From positions 1 through 60,995 of the forward strand of contig DWWT01000015.1 in NCBI GenBank assembly GCA_019119575.1: a stretch of 60,995 nt of DNA. Reading direction: 5' to 3'. Source of the stretch: Candidatus Enterocloster excrementipullorum. Its GTDB lineage: Bacteria; Bacillota; Clostridia; Lachnospirales; Lachnospiraceae. How positions within the stretch are numbered: the first letter of the stretch is position 1; every line of letters starts with the position of its first letter. Both the position numbers and the translations under genes were made by a program. A model generated the notes under the pieces. It ran no database searches and was not told where the DNA came from. It saw only the letters and a program-made list of their open reading frames with translations. Shown piece by piece: positions 53,114-60,995 of the stretch.

Positions 53114-54466
53114 TTATGAAAGCCTTTTAAGCAGTGCTTCCCTCTGCTCCTCATATCCCGGTTTCCCAAGGAGAGCGAACATGTTTTTCTTGTAGCTCTC
53201 CACTCCGGGCTGGTTGAAGGGATTAATCCCCAGAATGTACCCGCTCACGCCGCAGGCAAATTCGAAGAAGTAGAACAGCTCGCCCAGATAGAACTCGTTC
53301 TGCTCCGGAATCTTTACCATCAGGTTGGGAACACTTCCGTCCGTGTGGGCCAGGATGGTTCCGTTCATAGCGCTCTTGTTTACAAAATCAATGCTCTTTC
53401 CCGCCAGGTAATTCATGCCGTCCGTGTCCACGTCCTCTTTTTTCAGAAGAATCTCTGCCGGGGATTCTTCCACATTGATCACGGTCTCAAACATGATGCG
53501 CGCGCCGTCCTGGATAAACTGTCCCATAGAGTGCAGATCCGTGGTCAAATCCACAGCTGCCGGGAAGATACCTCTCTGATCCTTCCCCTCGCTCTCTCCA
53601 AAGAGCTGCTTCCACCACTCGGACACATAATGCAGACTTGGCTCATAGTTGGCTACAATCTCTACTGCTTTGCCCTTGCGCAGCAGGATGTTGCGGACCG
53701 CCGCATACAGCAGGGCGGAGTTGGCCTCATAGGGAGCCTCCAGAGCTCTCTTTCTCGCGGAAGCCGCGCCCTCCATCAGCTTATCAATATCCGCTCCGCA
53801 CACAGCGATGGGCAGAAGGCCTACGGCAGTCAGCACGGAGAAGCGGCCGCCCACATCATCGGGCACCACGAATTCCTCATACCCCTCCTGGTCCGCCAGG
53901 TTCTTTAACGCGCCCTTCGCCTTGTCCGTGGTGGCATAAATGCGCCTGCAGGCCTCTTCTTTCCCATACTTCTCAATCAGCATCTCTTTAAATACCCGGA
54001 ACGCGATGGCAGGCTCCGTGGTAGTGCCTGACTTGGAAATGATATTTACAGAGAAATCCTTTCCCTCCAGGACCTGCTTCAAGTCCGCAATATATTTGCT
54101 GCTGATGCTGTTCCCCACAAAATAAATCTCCGGTGTCTTGCGAACGCTCTTGGGCAATACATTGTAGAAGCTGTTGGACAGGAATTCAATCGCTGCTCTT
54201 GCCCCGAGATAGGAGCCTCCGATTCCCACAACCAAAAGCACGTCCGAATCCTGCTGGATCTTAGCCGCTGCTTTCTTGATCCTGGCAAATTCCTCCTTGT
54301 CATAGTTCACCGGCAGGTCGATCCATCCCAGAAAATCGTTTCCCGCTCCGCTTCTTCCAAGCAAAGTGTCTTTTGCCGCCATCACAGTGGTCTTAAAGTT
54401 GGCCATCTCTTCCGCAGAGATAAATTCTGCTGCCTTGGAATAATCAAATGTTACTTCCTTTCCCAT
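53114..54466 (-). CDS. pgi: Glucose-6-phosphate isomerase
   Basis: A 450-residue glycolytic enzyme that interconverts glucose-6-P and fructose-6-P. Motifs: [52 protein letters not shown] (catalytic Glu) and a late QPGVESYKK with the catalytic Lys. Length fits the short bacterial type. AAGGAGAG precedes the ATG; it has its own terminator. NagB and ABC-sugar products in this window feed into this step. Confidence 0.97.
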   Translation of the reverse strand: MGKEVTFDYSKAAEFISAEEMANFKTTVMAAKDTLLGRSGAGNDFLGWIDLPVNYDKEEFARIKKAAAKIQQDSDVLLVVGIGGSYLGARAAIEFLSNSFYNVLPKSVRKTPEIYFVGNSISSKYIADLKQVLEGKDFSVNIISKSGTTTEPAIAFRVFKEMLIEKYGKEEACRRIYATTDKAKGALKNLADQEGYEEFVVPDDVGGRFSVLTAVGLLPIAVCGADIDKLMEGAASARKRALEAPYEANSALLYAAVRNILLRKGKAVEIVANYEPSLHYVSEWWKQLFGESEGKDQRGIFPAAVDLTTDLHSMGQFIQDGARIMFETVINVEESPAEILLKKEDVDTDGMNYLAGKSIDFVNKSAMNGTILAHTDGSVPNLMVKIPEQNEFYLGELFYFFEFACGVSGYILGINPFNQPGVESYKKNMFALLGKPGYEEQREALLKRLS

Positions 54467-54579
54467 AACTGCGCTCTCCTTTTCTTATGTTCACAGGCCT
54501 GCCGGCCCGTGAGTAATATGCTTGCCGGGCAAAGCGCGCCCGCCCGCTCATGGTTTCTATTATACCATACATTCTATGC

Positions 54580-55341
54580 TTAGGAAATAAATTCTTTCAG
54601 AAGTTCCCCCAGCATCCGCTTCTGGTCCGGATTCAGATCTTTCAGCCAGTCATCCCCTGACTTGTCCTCTTTTTTCTCCTTGCTGCTTTCCCGGCTGGCG
54701 GCAGCCTGCTCGATGCCCCTGCGGGAGTTATTATTAAAACGGCGCTCCCTTCCAATGGAGCGGACAGGCGCCGATTCCCTGCGCTCCCCTTCCGATGTGA
54801 CGGCCGGCATGTAGTCCCCGCCTCCCTCCCGGTTCATCCGGGGCAGCATTACATTTTCCATATAATCCTGCAGACATGTGAGAAGCTGCTGCCGCCTGGC
54901 CTCCAGATTTACCCCGTAGTCCACCAGCATAGTCAGCATGCCGGTCAATATGCCCACGGTGCCGTACAGTACAATATAATAGTTATCGCTTCTATACCAA
55001 TACGAAAGAAATGCCGCTGCCCCTCCTGCCAGGAAGCAGAGAAGCGTCAGCTGCCCTGACAGATTGTCCAGTCCCCGGACGGACATTCCCATTACCCGCA
55101 GGCCGTAGAGCTGGCGCTCCAGATATACCCGCGTGTTGTTCATTCCCTGATTGATTCTATATGTATCTTCCGCGTTCTGTTTCAGATTCCGCAGATATTT
55201 GTTTTTGGTCAGCGCCATATTCACGCTTTCTTTGATTAATCCTTTGTAGAAGCTTCCCGCGATCAGACGGCTGATTATCCCAGCCAGGCAGATTGCGGCT
55301 AAAATGTACAGGGCTTTTCCTGTCTGTAAAAAGCTCATCAT
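54580..55341 (-). CDS. Membrane protein of unknown function
   Basis: A 253-residue protein with three hydrophobic spans at about residues 10-28, 97-113 and 122-142. Between spans one and two is a 65-residue basic, probably helical segment; the C-terminal 100 residues are charged, Arg/Ser/Lys-rich and likely cytoplasmic and disordered, ending in a short helix (DQKRMLGELLKEFIS). AAAGGGGAG precedes the ATG. I do not recognise a family. It lies in its own unit between pgi and the nucleosidase gene. Confidence 0.7.
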   Translation of the reverse strand: MMSFLQTGKALYILAAICLAGIISRLIAGSFYKGLIKESVNMALTKNKYLRNLKQNAEDTYRINQGMNNTRVYLERQLYGLRVMGMSVRGLDNLSGQLTLLCFLAGGAAAFLSYWYRSDNYYIVLYGTVGILTGMLTMLVDYGVNLEARRQQLLTCLQDYMENVMLPRMNREGGGDYMPAVTSEGERRESAPVRSIGRERRFNNNSRRGIEQAAASRESSKEKKEDKSGDDWLKDLNPDQKRMLGELLKEFIS

Positions 55342-55649
55342 AACAAAAGCTCCCCTTTCTTCCCGGATCTTTCCGTTTTATAAATTAGGATATTCCTCTT
55401 GGACTGCCGGAGGGCCCGTCCGGCACTGTCTATTATAACAACGGTTTTGGATTTGGGAAGTTCAGGGAGCCTAGAATCGCTCGCCAAATTCTCCTACAAT
55501 TCGATTGTAAAGTTTATAGTATTTATGAGATCTTTCATGTGCCGGAGCGTTCATTTTTCGGCATCAGGTCTCGTTTCCGATGTGAAGATACGCGGGAGCG
55601 CGTTTGAAATTTGTGTTCCGCCGGTGCGCGTTCCGCTTTGGGGCACACT
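55342..55649. other. Intergenic region without a convincing gene
   Basis: 308 bases. A hairpin TGCCGGA-TCCGGCA lies near 55404-55424. The plus-strand reading frame through most of it has no ribosome site and no family features, so it is not called. The region must hold the promoter of the membrane-protein gene and the end of the nucleosidase transcript; I see no clear consensus for either. Confidence 0.6.
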
Positions 55650-56354
55650 CTAGTGTACCGCCTCATACCTCTTAATCAGCTCTGTCAATAAATTTACGGA
55701 ATGTTCAATGGCCTTCGCCTCAAACACAGAGTAGTCCACAGAAGCACTGTCATCCGCTTTGTCTGAGATGGCCCTGACGATGAGAAATGGGATTCCGTTC
55801 AGGTAGCATGCCTGGGCAATCGCCGCCCCCTCCATTTCCGTACAGTACCCGGCAAATGTATTTACAAGCCACTCTTTCTTGTTTTTGTCCGAGATAAACT
55901 GATCTCCCGACACTACACGGCCCACAAAGGTATGAATATCCGGATTTACCTCCCCGCAGCAGTCCTTTGCCAGCTGGATCAGCCCCTTATCTGCCGGAAA
56001 CGCAAGCGTGTCCACCCTGGGAACCTGTCCCGGCGCATATCCGAATCCCGTAGCATCCATATCATGCTGAAGGGCATCGCTGGAAAGTACAATATCTCCT
56101 ATATCAATCTCCGCCTTCAGGGAACCCGCGATCCCTGTGTTCACCACGCCGCTCACGTGATATACATCCGCCAGAATCTGGGTGCAGATCGCTGCGTTTA
56201 CCTTACCAATTCCGGAGCGAACTACCACGGTCTCTTTCCCCCCCAATTTTCCTCTATAAAAGTCCATGGCGGCCCTGGTTTCCACCTGAACATCCGTGAG
56301 CTGCTCTTTAATTCTGGCCACTTCCTCGTCCATAGCCCCGATGATTCCTAACAT
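55650..56354 (-). CDS. mtnN: 5'-methylthioadenosine/S-adenosylhomocysteine nucleosidase
   Basis: A 234-residue nucleosidase that cleaves MTA and SAH to adenine plus the thioribose, recycling by-products of SAM use. Signatures: GIIGAMDEEV start, VVVRSGIGKVNAA, GIAGSL, FCTEMEGAA-like CTEMEGAAIAQ and the catalytic Asp in ISDKADDSA. ACGGAGG precedes the ATG. Serves the radical-SAM and methyltransferase enzymes in the cell. Confidence 0.96.
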   Translation of the reverse strand: MLGIIGAMDEEVARIKEQLTDVQVETRAAMDFYRGKLGGKETVVVRSGIGKVNAAICTQILADVYHVSGVVNTGIAGSLKAEIDIGDIVLSSDALQHDMDATGFGYAPGQVPRVDTLAFPADKGLIQLAKDCCGEVNPDIHTFVGRVVSGDQFISDKNKKEWLVNTFAGYCTEMEGAAIAQACYLNGIPFLIVRAISDKADDSASVDYSVFEAKAIEHSVNLLTELIKRYEAVH

Positions 56355-56463
56355 ATCAAACCTCCGTTCCGCCGCCGTTCAGCCAGCGGCACAAATTCTG
56401 TGTTTTCAGTTTTCCCCATATAACTATATAGCCATCCCCGGCTTTTTTCAAGAAAAATTGCTG

Positions 56464-56522
56464 TGTTCCGGTCAGAGCTGTTCCGGGTCAGAGCCAGACC
56501 TGTTCTGGTCAACGCTGACCCG
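56464..56522. repeat. Short degenerate repeats in an intergenic region
   Basis: GTTCCGGTCAGAGC, GTTCCGGGTCAGAGC and GTTCTGGTCAACGC follow each other, with an inverted TGACC copy after. The 56355-56722 gap holds this, a promoter, and nothing else I can assign. A regulator site or chance repeats are both possible. Confidence 0.5.
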
Positions 56523-56609
56523 AGTGCTCCCGCCGAAGCTGCAAATCGCCAGAACATGTCCGACGGTCATCTGGCACTCCGGCCAATATGCCTGTCGGGG
56601 TACTACCTC

Positions 56610-56638
56610 TTGACATTCCTTCTTTCATCATGCATAAT
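56610..56638 (+). promoter_or_regulatory. Promoter of the TSCPD gene
   Basis: TTGACA (56610-56615), 17 bases, CATAAT (56633-56638), about 85 bases before the start codon. Confidence 0.75.
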
Positions 56639-56722
56639 CAGTAGATGGCGTGTCTATAGGCCCTATTCCTTAACATTAGGATATCCCTGCATTTATATAC
56701 ATTTTTAACGGAGGTACACACT

Positions 56723-56971
56723 ATGAATTACAGAACAAAAGGAGTCTGCTCCCGGGAGATTACCTTTGAAGTAAACGATAACAAATTGACGAACGTCCAG
56801 TTTATCGGCGGATGTTCCGGAAATACCCAGGGCGTGGCCCGCCTGGTGGAGGGAATGGATGTGGACGAAGTGATCCGCCGCCTGGACGGTATCCGCTGCG
56901 GCTTCCGCCCCACCTCCTGCCCGGATCAGCTGGCCAATGCTTTGAAGGGGTATAAGGCGAGTTTGCAGTAG
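56723..56971 (+). CDS. TSCPD domain protein
   Basis: An 82-residue protein that is a single TSCPD domain: GGCSGNTQGV in the middle and the name-giving TSCPDQLANAL near the end, with three Cys (GGC, IRC, TSC) that could bind metal. The domain also occurs at the C-terminus of some class II ribonucleotide reductases; the stand-alone function is not established. GGAGG precedes the ATG. It has its own promoter and terminator. Confidence 0.88.
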   Translation: MNYRTKGVCSREITFEVNDNKLTNVQFIGGCSGNTQGVARLVEGMDVDEVIRRLDGIRCGFRPTSCPDQLANALKGYKASLQ

Positions 56972-57056
56972 GCTGCGGAAAAGCGGAGTGCCGGCGTGTG
57001 TTCTGGGCTGCATGATCGCATACGTGTCTGGCAAAATTGATATCGAAAGGGAAGAA

Positions 57057-57097
57057 GGGCCTTCCAGACAGGGGATGCTGTCTGGGAGGCCCTTTTT
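57057..57097 (+). terminator. Terminator of the TSCPD gene
   Basis: GGGCCT-CCAGACAG pairs with CTGTCTGG-AGGCCC around a GGGATG loop, followed by TTTTT. The stop codon is about 90 bases upstream. Confidence 0.88.
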
Positions 57098-57130
57098 GTG
57101 GGGATGGATGGGGATATGTGAGGTTAGGGG

Positions 57131-57658
57131 TTATTCGATCCAGATACCGGATGTGGTTGGGCTGAAGCCTTCGTAGTCATCGCCATATATTGCAGAAAAT
57201 GCACTACGCAAACGATAGTAATAGCCCCTTTCTTGATTTAAAAATGTAATACTAACATCGGGATTGGTCAATCCATCCGGATAATCTTCTGCATAAAATT
57301 CCGCATCATAATAAGTAACCTGTTGCCACCGTTCTTGTTCTTCATTCCAGCGGTCTAAATAGATAGTAATATAAACTTCATCTACGCCGTGATCAAAATA
57401 GGCTATAGCCAATGCTCCGATATTTCCCTCCCCTTCATCTGTAATAATTAAATCTGCTTCAGCAAAAAAGTCACCTCTCCGTACAGACTTTTCAGAAGCT
57501 CTATCGCTTTTTATCTCTTTCGGTAACAGCTCAGACGGTTCATCGACGGATGTATTACTTTGCATATCATAAGTTAATGCATATACATTAGTAGTCATTA
57601 AAATACTGACTAGCATTAATGTTAATAACGTTTTCCACATGCCTGTTTTCAATTTCAA
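57131..57658 (-). CDS. Secreted protein of unknown function (DUF6147-like)
   Basis: A 175-residue protein with an N-terminal signal sequence (WKTLLTLMLVSILMTTNVYA) and a mature part containing ELLPKEIKSDRASEKS and a beta-rich aromatic C-terminus. It recalls a family of small secreted Lachnospiraceae proteins (DUF6147, from memory, unverified). The start is probably TTG at 57658, six bases after AGGAGG. Lower G+C than its neighbours, as is the next gene. No cysteine pair or enzyme motif is seen. Confidence 0.7.
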   Translation of the reverse strand: MKLKTGMWKTLLTLMLVSILMTTNVYALTYDMQSNTSVDEPSELLPKEIKSDRASEKSVRRGDFFAEADLIITDEGEGNIGALAIAYFDHGVDEVYITIYLDRWNEEQERWQQVTYYDAEFYAEDYPDGLTNPDVSITFLNQERGYYYRLRSAFSAIYGDDYEGFSPTTSGIWIE

Positions 57659-57725
57659 TTTTCTCCTCCTGTATGGCAAGAATTACCTGTTTAAATCATA
57701 TTGATTACTTTTTCAGTATATAAAT

Positions 57726-58559
57726 TTATGTCCACGGAATTAACCTTTTCACTATTTCCATAAATTCTTTTTCTTCAATTCCACCTACAATTCTATAATA
57801 GGCTCCATCAAAAACAAATGATGCTGAATATCTTTCTGACAAACTGCTTGATATTTCTTTTTCAATTTCAACGTCCTCATTTATCCATTGGTTATGCACT
57901 CTATTTACATACTCTCCATCTGTATCAATTGTATAGGACGCTGCCTTTTCATATTTTGATTGTATAAAATATGCACTTTCTCCCTTATAAGAAAATTCTA
58001 ATCTCGCATGTCCATCGTACAGCACAAAAGCAACAAACTTCATTTCCGACGGCATATACCCCAACTGCAGCGGCGTAATCCCCAATTCTTTCTCTATAAC
58101 CTCATAAGCCTCCTCTTCCCCATTAACATCCCCTTTGTAATCGTCATTAACCAGTACCTCTCTATCCATTCCTCCTTCTAGCACTCTCTCCCGATAAAAA
58201 TACGATTTCCTTCCCAGCGCAACAAAGCAGCATCCCCCTGCCATAAGACAGGCAATCAACCCGACGGCTGCTAACCGCTTCCAGTTGAACCGGACTTTGA
58301 TAATCTTGGCCTTTTTCTCTTGCGGCTCGGCGGTGTCCTCCTGTATCCGGGACCAGATCATCTCAAATTCATTTTCAGGAGGGGCAGGTATAGGCAAATC
58401 GCTCGTATCTTTTTCAGCTGCCTCAAATACGGCCAACAGCTGCTCGTCTGTTAAACCAAACATTTCCTGCAGTTTCCTGTCGACAGAACAATCTGTGGAG
58501 CTGTCCGCCCCATTGTCCATGGAAGTATCCGCTTCCGAAAGTTTTTTAAAATTATCCAC
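57726..58559 (-). CDS. DUF4367-like membrane protein, possible anti-sigma factor
   Basis: A 277-residue protein: an acidic N-terminal cytoplasmic region with EMFGLTDEQLLAVFEAAEKD, one transmembrane helix at about residues 93-112 and an extracellular domain with LGITPLQLGYMPSEMKF and VFDGAYYRIVGG. This architecture is shared with the putative anti-sigma factor at 15905-16687. An ECF sigma gene lies 1.2 kb away, beyond murG. The start is a GTG. Whether it restrains that sigma factor is inference. Confidence 0.7.
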   Translation of the reverse strand: MDNFKKLSEADTSMDNGADSSTDCSVDRKLQEMFGLTDEQLLAVFEAAEKDTSDLPIPAPPENEFEMIWSRIQEDTAEPQEKKAKIIKVRFNWKRLAAVGLIACLMAGGCCFVALGRKSYFYRERVLEGGMDREVLVNDDYKGDVNGEEEAYEVIEKELGITPLQLGYMPSEMKFVAFVLYDGHARLEFSYKGESAYFIQSKYEKAASYTIDTDGEYVNRVHNQWINEDVEIEKEISSSLSERYSASFVFDGAYYRIVGGIEEKEFMEIVKRLIPWT

Positions 58560-58607
58560 AAAGCACCTCGATTACAAAATCTCCTAAAGTTCCCATTGCC
58601 TTTAGGG

Positions 58608-58638
58608 TTGACTTTTTGCCGCTAATGCTTACTATAAT
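58608..58638 (+). promoter_or_regulatory. Weak candidate promoter of murG
   Basis: TTGACT (58608-58613) and TATAAT (58633-58638) with a long 19-base spacer; the -10 box is perfect. Confidence 0.4.
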
Positions 58639-58706
58639 AATAGACGTTTATGGAGCGGTTTTTCCTCATTTATTTTTAATCCGCCCATAATAAGATGGAG
58701 GTCCAT

Positions 58707-59786
58707 ATGAAAAAAATCATTTTAACCGGCGGCGGCACTGCCGGTCATGTCACTCCCAATCTTGCACTGATCCCCGCTTTAAAAGACGCGGGCTATGAGA
58801 TCCGCTATATCGGCTCCTACCAGGGCATTGAGCGCAGGCTTATTGAAAATGCGGGAATCCCTTACGACGGTATTTCCTCCGGCAAGCTGCGCCGTTATTT
58901 TGACCTGAAAAATTTTTCCGATCCCTTTCGTGTTCTGAAAGGCTACGGGGAAGCCCGCAGGCTTTTGAAGCGCTATCGCCCGGATGTGATATTTTCCAAA
59001 GGCGGATTTGTCGCTGTCCCCGTTGTACTGGCTGCCAAGCACTTCAAAATCCCTGTCATTATCCACGAATCCGATATGACCCCGGGACTGGCCAACAAAC
59101 TGTGCATTCCCTCTGCCGTGAAGGTATGCTGCAATTTTCCTGAAACCCTAAAATATCTCCCTGCGGACAAAGCGGTTCTAACCGGCTCTCCCATCCGCGC
59201 GGATCTTCTGAGGGGAGACCGTCTGTCCGGGTTAAACTACGCTCATCTGTCCTCTGAGAAGCCTATCCTCATGGTAATCGGCGGCAGCCTGGGATCCGTA
59301 GCTGTCAATCAGGCCGTGCGGGGCATACTTCCCCGTCTCCTGGAAACCTTTCAAATTATACATATCTGCGGCAAAGGCAACCTGGACGAAGGCCTGATCG
59401 GAACACCCGGATATGTACAATACGAATATGTGGACGCTCCCTTAAAGCACCTGTTCGCCGCAGCCGATGTTGTGATCTCGCGCGCGGGGGCCAACTCTAT
59501 CTGCGAACTGCTGGCTCTCAAAAAGCCCAATCTCCTGATTCCCCTTCCGGCCTCCGCCAGCCGCGGCGATCAGATACTGAACGCGGCCTCATTTGCAAAG
59601 CAGGGATTCAGCCGGGTTTTAGAGGAAGAACAGATAACTCCGGATTCCTTATTTGAAGCCATCACGCAGCTGTATGCCCGCCGCCGGGACTACATTGAGG
59701 CCATGGAAAAAAGCAGCCTCAACAATGCGGTAGAAACGATCTTTTCCCTCATTGAGGACTGTCTTCCAAAGACCGATAAAATCTGA
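58707..59786 (+). CDS. murG: MurG-type N-acetylglucosaminyltransferase
   Basis: A 359-residue GT28 enzyme that adds GlcNAc to lipid I to form lipid II at the inner face of the membrane. Motifs: [13 protein letters not shown] (lipid-pyrophosphate loop), [37 protein letters not shown] and [21 protein letters not shown]. The ATG at 58707 has GGAGG upstream; an ATG four codons earlier overlaps that site. It stands alone, outside any division/cell-wall cluster in view, so it may be the only copy or a second one. Confidence 0.92.
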   Translation: MKKIILTGGGTAGHVTPNLALIPALKDAGYEIRYIGSYQGIERRLIENAGIPYDGISSGKLRRYFDLKNFSDPFRVLKGYGEARRLLKRYRPDVIFSKGGFVAVPVVLAAKHFKIPVIIHESDMTPGLANKLCIPSAVKVCCNFPETLKYLPADKAVLTGSPIRADLLRGDRLSGLNYAHLSSEKPILMVIGGSLGSVAVNQAVRGILPRLLETFQIIHICGKGNLDEGLIGTPGYVQYEYVDAPLKHLFAAADVVISRAGANSICELLALKKPNLLIPLPASASRGDQILNAASFAKQGFSRVLEEEQITPDSLFEAITQLYARRRDYIEAMEKSSLNNAVETIFSLIEDCLPKTDKI

Positions 59787-59801
59787 CCGGCCCGATGGCC
59801 T

Positions 59802-60350
59802 TTAAGGCCAATTGTCCTTCTTAAACAGATCTTCGAAATATTTGCGGATACGGCTGACCCGGGAATAACATGCCTTTTCTGAGATATTCAAAATCTCGCA
59901 GACTTCCCTGGTTGGCCGTCCCTCTATGAGGCGAAGAACAGCGATTTCCCGCCAGCTTTCCGGCATCTTGTCAATCTCTTCCAGAATTGCCTGACAGCGT
60001 TCCTTACTGACAACAAACTCCGGAAGGCTTTGACAATAGAGACCCGCAAAATAACCCGTGCCGCCTGTGCTTTCTTCCTCAACCTCCTCCGGAGCTACAT
60101 GCCGCATCCTTCTGTGATAATCCATGCAGCGGCTGTAAAGAATCCTGGTAAGCAGGATCTTCTTTCTGTTCGGAGGCAGAGTAAGGTCATACTTATAATA
60201 GGCATATGCCACAAATGTATCCTGGACTACATCCTCAATATCATCCGGAGGCACATCGTACTTGTATGCAATCTTCCGAAGCACTTCCTGATATTCAAGA
60301 TACATTTTTTCAAAAAGCACCTTATCTTCCGTATTCATTTTTTCGTTCAT
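59802..60350 (-). CDS. ECF-type sigma factor
   Basis: A 182-residue sigma-70-like protein: region 2 (YKYDVPPDDIEDVVQDTFV, then ILYSRCMDYHRR) and region 4 (MPESWREIAVLRLIEGRPTREVCEIL, then SEKACYSRVSRIRKYF). AGGA touches the first ATG, so the ATG at 60338 may be the true start. It follows the HIT gene by six bases. The DUF4367-like gene at 57726 is a candidate partner. Confidence 0.88.
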   Translation of the reverse strand: MNEKMNTEDKVLFEKMYLEYQEVLRKIAYKYDVPPDDIEDVVQDTFVAYAYYKYDLTLPPNRKKILLTRILYSRCMDYHRRMRHVAPEEVEEESTGGTGYFAGLYCQSLPEFVVSKERCQAILEEIDKMPESWREIAVLRLIEGRPTREVCEILNISEKACYSRVSRIRKYFEDLFKKDNWP

Positions 60351-60356
60351 TCCTGG

Positions 60357-60776
60357 TTACTGCAGACCTTCCTTGATTTCCTGCGCAACCTGTGCCAATT
60401 CCTCTGGTGAAGCTTTCCCCGGTGTCCAGCCCGCGATAACAGGGCCATTTTCATATCTGGGAATCACATGCATATGGAAATGAAATACCGTCTGCCCGGC
60501 AGCCTCCCCATTATTCTGAACAAGATTAAAGCCTGCGCAGCCCAGAGAACGCTTCATCGCACTTCCTATCTTTGCCCCAAGAGGAAGCACCTTGGCAGCG
60601 GTCTTTTCGTCCAGAGCACATACATCCGCAAAATGCTCCTTCGGCAGGATCAGGGCATGTCCCTTTGACGCCGGCCCCATATCCAGTATCACCCGGAAGT
60701 CATCGTCCTCATATACAGTAGCTGAAGGAATCTCGCCGTTGGCGATTTTACAAAAAATACAGTTGCTATCTTTCAT
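60357..60776 (-). CDS. HIT family protein (Hint-like nucleotide hydrolase)
   Basis: A 139-residue histidine-triad protein with CIFCKIANGEIP, ILPKEHFADV and the triad HFHMHVIPR; it likely hydrolyses AMP-linked amides. A zinc site is suggested by Cys-x-x-Cys at the N-terminus. The ATG at 60776 lies nine bases after AGGGAGG; an ATG directly on that site is rejected. Probably co-transcribed with the sigma gene. Confidence 0.93.
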   Translation of the reverse strand: MKDSNCIFCKIANGEIPSATVYEDDDFRVILDMGPASKGHALILPKEHFADVCALDEKTAAKVLPLGAKIGSAMKRSLGCAGFNLVQNNGEAAGQTVFHFHMHVIPRYENGPVIAGWTPGKASPEELAQVAQEIKEGLQ

Positions 60777-60995
60777 TTTGAACATCCTCCCTCTGCCATG
60801 CTGCGCACAGCTTTTACTCATTGAATTTATAGTAACATAAAATTTTTCTGTTGTTAAGTAGGTAACTCAACTTTCCCAGCTAATATCTGCAAACAATGCC
60901 TGTATAAACTTGGCCTGTGAAGCAATCCAATCGATTACTTTACTTTTTATGCAGGCTGTGATATCTGCTGACAGCATAGAAATATGCTCCACAAA
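60777..60995. other. Right-edge region without a gene
   Basis: Apart from the HIT gene's ribosome site, this 219-base stretch is A/T-rich and has no convincing reading frame. It probably holds the HIT/sigma promoter; no clear consensus is visible. Confidence 0.5.

Noticed and set aside
55399..55653. 84-codon open frame in the gap before mtnN
   Set aside because: No ribosome site, no family features, and it overlaps the mtnN stop.

Overview
The window looks like chromosome from an anaerobic, saccharolytic Firmicute of the Lachnospiraceae type (Enterocloster, Hungatella or Lachnoclostridium-like; this is inference). The evidence is pyruvate formate-lyase and a 2[4Fe-4S] ferredoxin, superoxide reductase plus ferritin, several family-1 sugar ABC importers without their own ATPase, a YesM/YesN two-component pair, a cell-wall-binding repeat protein, a TPP-riboswitch thi operon and strong AGGAGG-type ribosome binding sites. 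No rRNA, CRISPR array, IS element or phage gene is seen. The only mobile-element trace is the 3' part of a tRNA-Arg(CCU) at the left edge, which has lost its 5' half and resembles an attachment site.

Layout, left to right. 1-4855 (+): tRNA remnant and its terminator; a pyruvate formate-lyase operon in which the glycyl-radical domain is a separate 80-residue protein between the catalytic subunit and the activase; a ferredoxin; a class I glutamine-amidotransferase-like hydrolase. 4823-12019 (-): a seven-gene operon with ABC binding protein, two permeases, amidohydrolase, D-serine dehydratase/D-threonine aldolase-like PLP enzyme, M20 deacylase and RidA, next to a YesM-type kinase and YesN-type regulator (12181-15571). 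15905-19878 (-): ECF sigma/anti-sigma pair, uroporphyrinogen-decarboxylase-like protein and a cell-wall-binding repeat protein. 20171-27005: GH31 glucosidase with ABC importer, divergent from a LacI repressor, with two clear operators. 27130-28053 (-): ferritin and superoxide reductase. 28235-35340: an amino-sugar locus with LacI, TRAP transporter and NagB homologue on one strand and nagA-nagB divergent from it.

35393-40721 (-): an AlbA_2-type regulator with a 12-bp tandem repeat, then the thiamine operon thiC-thiW-thiM-thiE behind a TPP riboswitch. 40731-43832 (-): zinc-ribbon protein, oleate hydratase and rsmA. 43992-52283: alpha-galactosidase GH36, amylosucrase-like GH13 and an ABC importer, divergent from an AraC regulator (alpha-galactoside use). 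52243-60776: tatD, pgi, a membrane protein, MTA/SAH nucleosidase, a TSCPD protein, a secreted protein, a DUF4367-like membrane protein, a murG homologue, an ECF sigma factor and a HIT protein.

The observations most worth follow-up are the split pyruvate formate-lyase; the ABC/amidohydrolase/M20/D-serine-dehydratase-like/RidA operon, which reads as uptake and stepwise breakdown of an N-acylated or amide-linked D-hydroxyamino acid; and the TRAP/double-NagB/NagA locus, which suggests uptake of an acidic amino sugar.
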